Part shown: positions 29,986 to 38,518 of the stretch, piece after piece | Position numbering within the stretch: position 1 is the first letter of the stretch | Layout of the letters: the number at the start of each line of letters is the position of its first letter | NCBI GenBank assembly: GCA_016934825.1 | Contig: JAFGSB010000041.1 | Span: 1-64,000, forward strand | DNA length: 64,000 nucleotides | Origin: Candidatus Zhuqueibacterota bacterium | GTDB taxonomy: Bacteria > Zhuqueibacterota > Zhuqueibacteria > Residuimicrobiales > Krinioviventaceae | Reading direction: 5' to 3' | Made by a program: the position numbers and the translations under genes | The notes under the pieces: generated by a model | The model's database searches: none | Told to the model about the DNA's origin: nothing | Seen by the model: the letters and a program-made list of their open reading frames with translations, nothing else

Positions 29986-30576
29986 TCACTTTTCTTATGA
30001 GATGTACAAATACCGGGTTGCCGATTATTCATTTAATTCAGAACAAATTTCAATTTAATAACATAAATAAAGATGATGGAAAAATCAAGTTATAAAAAAT
30101 AAATTTTTGAGGTTATATACATACTCTTTCAATATACAAATAAAACATATTATGAAATATTTTCAAAAAAATTTTAATACCGGTTCATTTAATTCAAATT
30201 TGAAAGGGGTATTAACTTCATAATTTATAAAAATATAAATCAGTATACCTGCCCGTTACTGAAAATGTTTGGCGTTGCTACCGGAGATAGCCGGACACAA
30301 ATGTCAAAGGAATTAGAGTTATAAATATTTTTATATAATATGGTCTGATAGTTGCCGTCTTTATAATGAATATTTGAAAAAATTTTTTCGGCCCTAAATA
30401 TATTTGCTTTAATTTATTACCAAACAATAACTTGCAGCAATTTCAAAGTTGAAATTATTTGTCGTAAACTGTGGCAAATATGGGTCAGTATCGAAGACAT
30501 TGTTGCATATATTTAAAAGTATAAAATTCAGGAAATAAAATTATAGTAAAATCAGGTTTTATATTATTTAAAATAA

Positions 30577-33500
30577 ATGGAATCATATTTTATGGCCGCC
30601 AACAGTAACATTATCACAAAAAATTCTAAAATAGCATGGATGAACAATTTCAACGACTTGTACCGCACGCTATTTGAAAACGCAAACGACGCCATTTTCA
30701 TCGAATCGGAAAAAGAAGAAATTATTAAAGTAAATAAAAAGGCATGTGAGCTGACCGGCTATAGCATTGAAGAACTGATCGGGAAAAAAACCTGGGATTT
30801 AAAATCAAAAGAACGAAAAAATGATCCGTGCCAGCAAATATATTCCACTCCTGATAAATTCAATAACTATAAATTTGAAAGCGAAATTGAACGGTCCGAC
30901 GGTACTATTATACCGGTGGAAATTACAATCGCATCGATAAAGCATGAAGAGAAAGTACTATTTGTCTCAATTGTCCGGAATATTACGGAAAGAAAACAAT
31001 ATGAAAAAATACTGCTGCAAAATGAAGAAAAATACAGAACCATATTCAATACAACCGGTTCAGCAACCCTGATAATCGATGCCGATAACACGATACTATT
31101 GGTTAATGCGGAATTCGAAAAGCTTTCCGGATATAAAAAAAGACAAATTGAAAACATAAAAAAATGGCAGGAATTCATTACACCTGTCGATTTAAAAAGA
31201 TACAAAAAATATTACATTAACAGATTTAAACAGACACCCCGCTCTCACCGGAATTTTGAATTCAAGTTTGTTGATAAAAAAGAAAATTTTAAAGACGTTT
31301 GCCTCACTGCGGAAATCATTCCGGGAACCACACGGACCGTCATTTCCCTGTTGAATATTACCAGTGGTAAACAAACGGAAAAAGCACTCAAAGAAAAAGA
31401 AGAACACTTTAAAGCGGTCGTTGATTCCGATCATACCGGTATATTGTTGTATAATTCCGAAAATATAATCACTTTTGTGAATAATGCGGTTACCAACTCG
31501 TTGAACTTGAAAAATGAAGACCTGGTCGGGAAAAAACTAACAGACCTTATCTTTCTCAATGCAAAAGACGAACCGGGTACGTTTGACCTTTTAAACAGCG
31601 ATGAACTGGTATTGAAAAATAAATATGGATCACTCAAATATTTTATCTTTTCCACATCTCAATTACGTAAACGCAAGGGCAAACTCAAAGAGACCATGCT
31701 CATCCTGACTGAGATTACGGAACGCAAACAGGTGGAAAAAACTCTTGCAATCGAGCAAACGCTAATAAATTCCCTGATAGATAACGTGCCCGATACAATA
31801 TACTTTAAAGATAAAAAAGGGCATTTTATAAAAATTAATAAAGCGCAAACCAAAGTACTGGGCTTAAATAGACCGGAAGATGCAATCGGAAAAACAGACT
31901 TTGATTTTTTCACCCGTGAACACGCGTCGGATGCTTTTAACGATGAACAAAAAATAATCGAAAACGGCAAACCACTAATTGGGAAAATTGAAAAAATCAG
32001 GCATGCCAACGGCGAATTCCGATGGGTTTCGGCTACCAAAATCCCCCTGGTCATTAATGGAGAAACCGTCGGTATCGTCGGTATTTCCAGGGACATAACC
32101 GAACTCACCGAAATGAGTAATGAACTGAAACAAAAAAACAAACAACTTGATATAGCCCTGGCAAAAGCGGAAAGCGCGACCCTCGCAAAATCCAATTTCC
32201 TTGCCAACATGAGTCATGAAATTCGCACGCCGATGAACGGTGTGATCGGCATGACGAACTTGCTCCTGGAAACGGAACTCAGTAAAGAGCAACAGGAATA
32301 CCTTGAGACTATTCGAAACGGCGGCAACGCGCTGCTGGTACTGATTAATGATATTCTTGACTTTTCAAAAATCGAATCGGGAAAATTGGAACTTGAAAAT
32401 CAGGAATTCGACTTAAGAGACAGGATTGAAGAATCCCTGGATTTGCAGGCCGCAAACGCCACTCCAAAAGGTATTGAACTGGCATATCTGATAGATGACA
32501 ACACGCCAACCACGATGATTGGCGATGTAACGAGGTTAGGGCAGATATTGAACAATTTATTAAGCAACGCCGTAAAATTCACCAAAGAAGGAGAAGTCAT
32601 CATTTACATCTCTGCCAGGGAAATTTCATCAAGATATTATGAATATAAATTTGCCATTAAAGATACAGGAATAGGTATTCCAAAAGACCGAATGGACCGT
32701 CTGTTCAAGTCTTTCAGTCAGGTTGACATGTCGACAACACGAAAATATGGCGGTACAGGTTTGGGCCTGGCGATCAGCAAACGTCTGTGTGAATTGATGA
32801 AAGGTAATATGTGGGTTGAAAGTCAGGAAAATGTTGGTTCAACCTTTTATTTTACTATTCAGACGAACACTGCGCCTCCAAGACCAAAGATCATTATCCG
32901 CAGTACCAACTCTATATTAAAAGACAAACGGGTTCTGATTGTTGATGATAATGGAACCAACAGGCGAATATTAACCCTTTTAACTCAAAGTTGGAAAATG
33001 CTTTCCATGGAAGCGGCATCCGCTGTTGAAGCCTTAAATCTGATAAACAAAGGAACCCCTTTTGACGTTGCCATACTGGATATGCAAATGCCCGAAATGG
33101 ACGGATTAGAGTTGGCAAAAGAAATTCGTAAAATTCCGGCTACAAAACTTCTGCCACTGATTATGTTGTCTTCCATTGGCTGGCAGGAAAAATATTTTCA
33201 AAAATCCGGCCTTAACTTTGCGGGGATTATGACAAAACCTGTAAAACATAATATGCTTTACAATACATTGATTTCTATATTTAAAGGCAAAACCGATAAC
33301 ATTGATTACAATGTTAATCGTAAGAACAGCATTGATCCGCAAATGGCAAAATGGCTGCCGCTGAAAATATTGGTTGCAGAAGACAATGTCATTAATCAGA
33401 AATTGATATTACGATTGTTAAAAAAGATGGGTTACGATGCCGATATCGTCAGTAACGGTATCGAAGTCCTCATTGCGTTGGAAAGGAAAATATATAATGT

Positions 33501-33732
33501 GATTTTGATGGATGTACAAATGCCGGAAATGGACGGGCTGGAAACTACCCGGATAATTTGCAAAAAGATCGACCGCGATAAGCGGCCGCAGATCATCGCG
33601 ATGACGGCAAATGCCATGCAGGGGGATAAAGAAAAATGTATTGAGGCAGGCATGAACGATTATATTAGTAAACCGATAAATGTTAACGAACTTTTAAAAG
33701 TCTTATTTAAATGTAAAATTTCAGTTAATTGA
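30577..33732 (+). CDS. Multi-PAS hybrid sensor histidine kinase with two receiver domains
   Basis: Several PAS/PAC units (each ending ITERKQ-like), HisKA FLANMSHEIRTPMNGVIG, HATPase_c DTGIGIPKDRMDRLFKSFSQVD...GGTGLGLAISKRL, REC1 VLIVDDNGTNRR/ILDMQMPEMDG, REC2 ILVAEDNVINQKL/ILMDVQMPEMDG. Confidence 0.95.
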   Translation: MESYFMAANSNIITKNSKIAWMNNFNDLYRTLFENANDAIFIESEKEEIIKVNKKACELTGYSIEELIGKKTWDLKSKERKNDPCQQIYSTPDKFNNYKFESEIERSDGTIIPVEITIASIKHEEKVLFVSIVRNITERKQYEKILLQNEEKYRTIFNTTGSATLIIDADNTILLVNAEFEKLSGYKKRQIENIKKWQEFITPVDLKRYKKYYINRFKQTPRSHRNFEFKFVDKKENFKDVCLTAEIIPGTTRTVISLLNITSGKQTEKALKEKEEHFKAVVDSDHTGILLYNSENIITFVNNAVTNSLNLKNEDLVGKKLTDLIFLNAKDEPGTFDLLNSDELVLKNKYGSLKYFIFSTSQLRKRKGKLKETMLILTEITERKQVEKTLAIEQTLINSLIDNVPDTIYFKDKKGHFIKINKAQTKVLGLNRPEDAIGKTDFDFFTREHASDAFNDEQKIIENGKPLIGKIEKIRHANGEFRWVSATKIPLVINGETVGIVGISRDITELTEMSNELKQKNKQLDIALAKAESATLAKSNFLANMSHEIRTPMNGVIGMTNLLLETELSKEQQEYLETIRNGGNALLVLINDILDFSKIESGKLELENQEFDLRDRIEESLDLQAANATPKGIELAYLIDDNTPTTMIGDVTRLGQILNNLLSNAVKFTKEGEVIIYISAREISSRYYEYKFAIKDTGIGIPKDRMDRLFKSFSQVDMSTTRKYGGTGLGLAISKRLCELMKGNMWVESQENVGSTFYFTIQTNTAPPRPKIIIRSTNSILKDKRVLIVDDNGTNRRILTLLTQSWKMLSMEAASAVEALNLINKGTPFDVAILDMQMPEMDGLELAKEIRKIPATKLLPLIMLSSIGWQEKYFQKSGLNFAGIMTKPVKHNMLYNTLISIFKGKTDNIDYNVNRKNSIDPQMAKWLPLKILVAEDNVINQKLILRLLKKMGYDADIVSNGIEVLIALERKIYNVILMDVQMPEMDGLETTRIICKKIDRDKRPQIIAMTANAMQGDKEKCIEAGMNDYISKPINVNELLKVLFKCKISVN

Positions 33733-33764
33733 TCTAATAAAGATGTATTTTTTAGGAGTGAAAA

Positions 33765-34121
33765 ATGCAAACAGTGGACATTATCAACAACGAAGAGCTA
33801 TTTGCACGGGTGGCCGGTGATGAGGAACTGCTTCATGAAATAGTAGAACTATTTATGGAGGATCATCAAAATCATCTTTTTAATATTAAAAATGCTCTTA
33901 ACAAAAAAGATGCCGCGCAACTCGTCAGGGCAGCACATACATTAAAAGGAGCCGTAGCTACGTTTGCCGCCAAAAGCGCAACCCAGGCGGCTTTAAAACT
34001 TGAACTTATGGGCAGAAGCAGGAACTTTAACGGCAGTAGTGAAGCATACATGTCTCTTGAAAAAGAGATAGAATTATTAAAACAGGCATTGACAAGTTTC
34101 TGTTCAACACCGAACCATTAA
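33765..34121 (+). CDS. Histidine phosphotransfer (Hpt) protein
   Basis: LVRAAHTLKGAVATFAAKSATQAALKLE, Hpt signature; aggagtg RBS; directly downstream of the hybrid kinase. Confidence 0.9.
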   Translation: MQTVDIINNEELFARVAGDEELLHEIVELFMEDHQNHLFNIKNALNKKDAAQLVRAAHTLKGAVATFAAKSATQAALKLELMGRSRNFNGSSEAYMSLEKEIELLKQALTSFCSTPNH

Positions 34122-34201
34122 AATAACTTTTGGTGAACAGTTGGTTTGTGTATCACCCGGTAATGAATTATTGAATTACAATTGAATATTTTCAGCATAG
34201 A

Positions 34202-34218
34202 TGTCCGTTTTCCGGACA
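34202..34218. repeat. Palindrome TGTCCG-ttttc-CGGACA (family copy)
   Basis: Direct reading, convergent intergenic region. Confidence 0.75.
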
Positions 34219-34327
34219 CCATATAATGAACAGTTTTCATAAATCCGGGGGAAAACCATACAATTTATTTGACCTGCCTCATCACGGATTCGGATTGTTT
34301 TAATTAAAATGTATTATTACATACACA

Positions 34328-34348
34328 GGTGCCCGGTCAACGGACACC
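34328..34348. repeat. Palindrome GGTGcCCG-gtcaa-CGGaCACC (family copy, one mismatch)
   Basis: Direct reading, convergent intergenic region. Confidence 0.7.
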
Positions 34349-34463
34349 GCCCGCTAATCAGATTTTCAAGTTCAATAAAATCAATTAATATAATTATCAA
34401 AATTCAATTTTTACATAAAATCAAATAATGAAAATATGAAAACTTAAATATAATAGTAGAATA

Positions 34464-34489
34464 CCGTGTCCGGGTTTAACCGGACACGG
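34464..34489. repeat. Palindrome CCGTGTCCGG-GTTTAA-CCGGACACGG (10-bp arms; core identical to 79-100)
   Basis: Direct reading, convergent intergenic region. Confidence 0.85.
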
Positions 34490-34516
34490 CTGTATTACAT
34501 ATTCAATTCAATAATA

Positions 34517-34678
34517 TTAATTTTCTGCTTCATCCTGCTCTTCGGATACCTGCCGGGTAAAATGTTTGTAAAGTATATATGCAACAAAAAATGAAATTGC
34601 AAAAATAAAAGCCGGAATTATGTAACCCAAAACAGGAGATCCGATTCGGGTGGTCGTTTGTGCAAAAAAAGCGGTCAT
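34517..34678 (-). CDS. 53-aa single-TM small protein (not in ORF track)
   Basis: Manual translation: MTAFFAQTTTRIGSPVLGYIIPAFIFAISFFVAYILYKHFTRQVSEEQDEAEN, with TM segment and charged C-tail; tightly linked to the SSS operon. Confidence 0.65.
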   Translation of the reverse strand: MTAFFAQTTTRIGSPVLGYIIPAFIFAISFFVAYILYKHFTRQVSEEQDEAEN

Positions 34679-34681
34679 ATC

Positions 34682-34819
34682 TTATATCTCCTGTTTTTTA
34701 ATTCCTGTTTCATTCTTTTTTTTATTCTTTTTATAATAAATCCAGGCAAAAATCAGTCCGGCCAGCGAAAATAAATAGGAAATCGACATACCGATTACAA
34801 CAGACAGTCCGTTCTCCAT
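34682..34819 (-). CDS. 45-aa single-TM small protein (not in ORF track)
   Basis: Manual translation: MENGLSVVIGMSISYLFSLAGLIFAWIYYKKNKKKNETGIKKQEI; 2-3 nt intergenic gaps on both sides; upstream ggaggag-like RBS. Confidence 0.65.
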   Translation of the reverse strand: MENGLSVVIGMSISYLFSLAGLIFAWIYYKKNKKKNETGIKKQEI

Positions 34820-34821
34820 AA

Positions 34822-35112
34822 TTACTCCTCCCACCTTTGTATTTTTTCAAGGTTCTTTAAATATTCCCTTTGTTTCTTTTCATATCCTTCGGATACGGAT
34901 TTCAATTTGGGATCAATAATGTAAAACATAATAAAAGTCAACACAATGCCGATGCCCAGCAAAATAAATCCCAGTGGTAATAAGAACAGCGACATTGCAA
35001 GTCCAAGGGTTATCAACACATAACTGAATGGCGAGATAATAATGGCATACCAGTCTTCTTTGGTCCATTCATCCGCCTCATCAGATGTCCAGTTTCTTTT
35101 TATTAATGGCAT
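34822..35112 (-). CDS. Small two-TM protein in SSS operon
   Basis: 96-aa ORF with two hydrophobic helices (YAIIISPFSYVLITLGLAMSLFLLPLGFILLGIGIVLTFIMFYII), 9 nt from the SSS stop. Confidence 0.75.
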   Translation of the reverse strand: MPLIKRNWTSDEADEWTKEDWYAIIISPFSYVLITLGLAMSLFLLPLGFILLGIGIVLTFIMFYIIDPKLKSVSEGYEKKQREYLKNLEKIQRWEE

Positions 35113-35121
35113 TTTAACCTC

Positions 35122-36735
35122 CTATTGATCTTGTTCTGCCGCTTTACGGTCGAACTCGTGCAAAGCTTTTAACAAGCCGCGCCGTTCGGCTTCCCTTTTT
35201 ACCGGTCCCCAAAAACCGATGGGGCGTGTCTGTACGTACAACTTGACCAGTCGGTCCATATCATCCGGTTTTGTTAACAGTGTTACAGGAACATAAATAA
35301 CAGCGACCAAAATGATCAACAACCAGAATTGCTGGTAATCCGGCAGTTCAGGTATAATGCCAAAGGCGGGGAGAATCCAGACAACCAGCCAGCAAATACC
35401 CAGGTTAGCGATCCAGGCGGACAGGTATCCCCATGCATTGAACCGCCACCAGATAACCTGCAGGATATTCGGCAGCCAGGTACCCGCTACCATCAGCCAT
35501 AAAGCAAAAAATAACCAGTCAATCACATTTTTGCCGATCATCAATCCAAAAAAGAATGAACCCAGCAGCACAACCACTGTCATAAGTCGTCCAAACCAGA
35601 CTACTTCTTTTTCAGTGGCTTTTGGTTTTAAATAGTGATGATAAAGGTCCCGGGTGGCATACATTGAACCCAAATTTAAAACACCGGCAACAGTGGATAT
35701 GTGAATCGCAAGGATCGCGGCAAAAAAGAATCCGACCATACCGACCGGAAAATATTTAAAACCGATGATGAACCAGGCTAACTGGGATTCCTCTGCGGTA
35801 AAATTACCCTTTGATATAACAAAAAGGGCGAGTACGGCAAGCGCCCAGATAGAGTTCCTTACCAGTACAACCGCGGTCCCCCACCAGATACTATAGGAAG
35901 CATCCCTGACGTTTCTTGCGGATTGAATACGCTGCGCCTCAACAAACCAATCAAAATGTGTAGCCATGCCGAATCCGCCCAAAAATGGAACGGCGATCAT
36001 GGTGATCATCCAGAGTAACGGGTAATCGCCCGAAATAAAACCCGAACTGCGGAAGGGATTGAGCATTTCTTCCTGACCCATCTGCTTCAACGAGGCGACA
36101 ATTTCTGCGGGGCCGCCTGCTGCGATTGCAGCCCAAATTGACACCAGAACAATAACGATCAACATGGTAATACCCTGCTGCACATCCGCAATAATCACTC
36201 CCCAGTAACCGGACGCAATAACGTATAAACAGCATAATGTTGAAAAAATGACCAGGCCATACCACAGAGGCCAATGAAACACATAATTACACACATTACC
36301 CATCGCTATACCGACCCAGCCCGCAATGAACATGGTCATCGCGACCTGCCAACCGGCAATCCAGCCGCGAAGCATTTCACTTCCCAGACCGCTGAATCTT
36401 AAGGTTTGCCATTCGGCCTGCGTCCCGGCAAGCGAACGCCGGAATATCCGGGTGGATACCCATGCGCTGATCGCGCACCAGCCCGCAAACAATGAATACC
36501 ACATACCATATAAACCCTTTTGATAAACCAGCCCGGAAAACCACATGGGCGTATCGGTCGCGGTATGGGTCGCAAAATTTGATGTCGCCGGTAACCACCA
36601 GGGGAGTCCCCGTCCGGCCAGGAAAAAATCGGAACCCGACCGTTTTCCCAGTTTGTAAAATATGGCGCCACAACCAATCATTAAAATCAGGTAGGCAATT
36701 GTCCAAAAGTAATCCAACCAGGCAAAATGAACCAT
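35122..36735 (-). CDS. Sodium:solute symporter (SSS/SLC5 family)
   Basis: FFLAGRGLPWWLPATSNFATHTATDTPMWFSGLVYQKG, many TM segments. Confidence 0.92.
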   Translation of the reverse strand: MVHFAWLDYFWTIAYLILMIGCGAIFYKLGKRSGSDFFLAGRGLPWWLPATSNFATHTATDTPMWFSGLVYQKGLYGMWYSLFAGWCAISAWVSTRIFRRSLAGTQAEWQTLRFSGLGSEMLRGWIAGWQVAMTMFIAGWVGIAMGNVCNYVFHWPLWYGLVIFSTLCCLYVIASGYWGVIIADVQQGITMLIVIVLVSIWAAIAAGGPAEIVASLKQMGQEEMLNPFRSSGFISGDYPLLWMITMIAVPFLGGFGMATHFDWFVEAQRIQSARNVRDASYSIWWGTAVVLVRNSIWALAVLALFVISKGNFTAEESQLAWFIIGFKYFPVGMVGFFFAAILAIHISTVAGVLNLGSMYATRDLYHHYLKPKATEKEVVWFGRLMTVVVLLGSFFFGLMIGKNVIDWLFFALWLMVAGTWLPNILQVIWWRFNAWGYLSAWIANLGICWLVVWILPAFGIIPELPDYQQFWLLIILVAVIYVPVTLLTKPDDMDRLVKLYVQTRPIGFWGPVKREAERRGLLKALHEFDRKAAEQDQ

Positions 36736-36802
36736 TCTTCAGTCTCCTTTCAGTTACGAACTCTAAATTGGATACCTAAAATAAAACCGTTATTTATTTT
36801 AT

Positions 36803-37918
36803 TTAATTTTTATCCAGCATATGTAACGCGAATGCGTATGCGCCTAAACTTACAGATCTGCTTGTGCCAAGTCTGCTTATACCGACGCCCACTCTTTTAA
36901 GCGGGTCATAAAGTATTTTTTCACCCGTAACCGGGACTTTAATTTCTTTCACATCTCCCCTTATAAATGCCGCTTTGTCATTTATATCTTCCAGATTGAA
37001 GGCTTTTGATTCCATTCGATTTATATGTTCGCCGTCATATGTTTCCATAAAACCGTTCATTTCGCTGATAACGGCGGGTAAAAATAATTCGCATGCACCC
37101 GCCAAACCGCCGCCGATCACAACAAGTCCGTCAATCAAAGCAGTCGCGCTTGCCAGTGCATCTCCCACTATTTCGCCAAACTCCCGGAATGCATCTATGG
37201 CGGAATTTTTATTTCCGGGTAATTTACCAAGTCCAATCGTGTAAATATCTATTGGCTCCGGGACTTTTTTAATATCCATGCCGGATTTTTTTGCATATGA
37301 TCGCTTAATACCTCGTATACTGGCCCCTTCTTCGGCAAATGAATGCGTGTTTATTTTGTTACGTAGGGTCCATATTTCGGCTCCGGCGGCGTTGTCGCCG
37401 ATAAATAACTCACCGTTACGGACTATTCCCGCGCCAAACCCTGTTCCAAGGGTCACGCCGAATAGATTATGATAACGTTTCGGACTGCCGGCAATTTCCA
37501 GTTCCTCGTTTATATATGGCAGCAAACCGTCGATAGCCTCCCCATATACAAACAGATCCCCGTCATTATTTATATATACCGGGATATTAAAAACACTTTT
37601 TAACATGGGGCCTAACGCGATCCCGCCGCGAAAACAGGGCAGGTTTCCAAGGTCCCCTATAATACCATTCGGATAATCAGCGGGACCGGGAAAGGCGAAA
37701 CTGATCGCCACAGGTTCCCCCCTTATATCTTTTTTCACTTTATTAAAACCGTCAATAATTGTTGAGATGCAGGCATTCAGATCATTCGCATTGGATGGCA
37801 GAATAATCTGACCTGAAATTTCCTCATTCCCCTGTATGGCCGAAAACACAAAATTGGTACCGCCCGCATCCAGTGTCATCACAATTCTTTTATCAGCATC
37901 ATACTCCATGGATATCAC
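36803..37918 (-). CDS. ROK family sugar kinase
   Basis: VMTLDAGGTNFVFSAIQGNEEI, YINNDGDLFVYGEA, GVTLGTGFGAGIVRNGELFIG, VVIGGGLAGA. Confidence 0.9.
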   Translation of the reverse strand: MISMEYDADKRIVMTLDAGGTNFVFSAIQGNEEISGQIILPSNANDLNACISTIIDGFNKVKKDIRGEPVAISFAFPGPADYPNGIIGDLGNLPCFRGGIALGPMLKSVFNIPVYINNDGDLFVYGEAIDGLLPYINEELEIAGSPKRYHNLFGVTLGTGFGAGIVRNGELFIGDNAAGAEIWTLRNKINTHSFAEEGASIRGIKRSYAKKSGMDIKKVPEPIDIYTIGLGKLPGNKNSAIDAFREFGEIVGDALASATALIDGLVVIGGGLAGACELFLPAVISEMNGFMETYDGEHINRMESKAFNLEDINDKAAFIRGDVKEIKVPVTGEKILYDPLKRVGVGISRLGTSRSVSLGAYAFALHMLDKN

Positions 37919-38150
37919 TTTCTTCAGTTATGGCCGCATCTGCTTTGTACAAGGCCATAGAGAAACAAATCACCCCGGAATTTTTGTCCGATTTTTTTAC
38001 AGACTCTATTAATGAAAAGATCGGAGGTTTAAACCGTCACACCAAATATTGGGAAAACTGGAATTATCTTGAATTTCATTGTTGTAAAAACACCAAACAT
38101 TTTAAAATAAATTAAAAATCTGATTATTACAAGGATATTTTCTAAAAAAA

Positions 38151-38495
38151 TTATTTTAAAAAATCCTGTCGTACCGGCGTAAAAGTATCAAAAATCAGGG
38201 CATCCGTATCGCCAATCACCACGACACCATGCGGTACATTGGGCGGCACCAGGTAGCCTTCACCGGCCTTTAAAATTTTTTCGTAATTTTCGACGGTAAC
38301 TTTTAATGCGCCCTGAAGGATGTAACCGGATTGTTCATGGGGATGCCGATGGATCGGCGCTGCCGCACCGGCTTTTATTTCTACCAGCACATGCATAATA
38401 TTCCCCATCCATATTTGTTTACGCCGAATGTTTTCATCCACAACAATCCACTCCAGTTTTTCCCAGTTAAAAAATGGATTCCTTAAGTTTTTCAT
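38151..38495 (-). CDS. Cupin-domain protein
   Basis: HVLVEIKAGAAAPIHRHPHEQSGYILQGALKVTVE...GYLVPPNVPHGVVV. Confidence 0.88.
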   Translation of the reverse strand: MKNLRNPFFNWEKLEWIVVDENIRRKQIWMGNIMHVLVEIKAGAAAPIHRHPHEQSGYILQGALKVTVENYEKILKAGEGYLVPPNVPHGVVVIGDTDALIFDTFTPVRQDFLK

Positions 38496-38518
38496 CGTAC
38501 TGCCCGTTTTTGATTATT

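Noticed and set aside
30501-30512. TTGCAT near the hybrid kinase as a sigma-54 -12 element
   Set aside because: The base pair expected at -24 is GA, not GG; geometry fails.
31659-32210. Antisense ORF of 183 aa within the hybrid kinase
   Set aside because: Fully overlaps strongly supported PAS/HisKA coding sequence on the other strand; Ser/Phe-rich shadow composition.
37873-38115. Plus-strand 80-aa ORF between ROK kinase and cupin genes
   Set aside because: Begins inside the ROK gene antisense; no homology recognised and no clear RBS, so the gap was left as non-coding.
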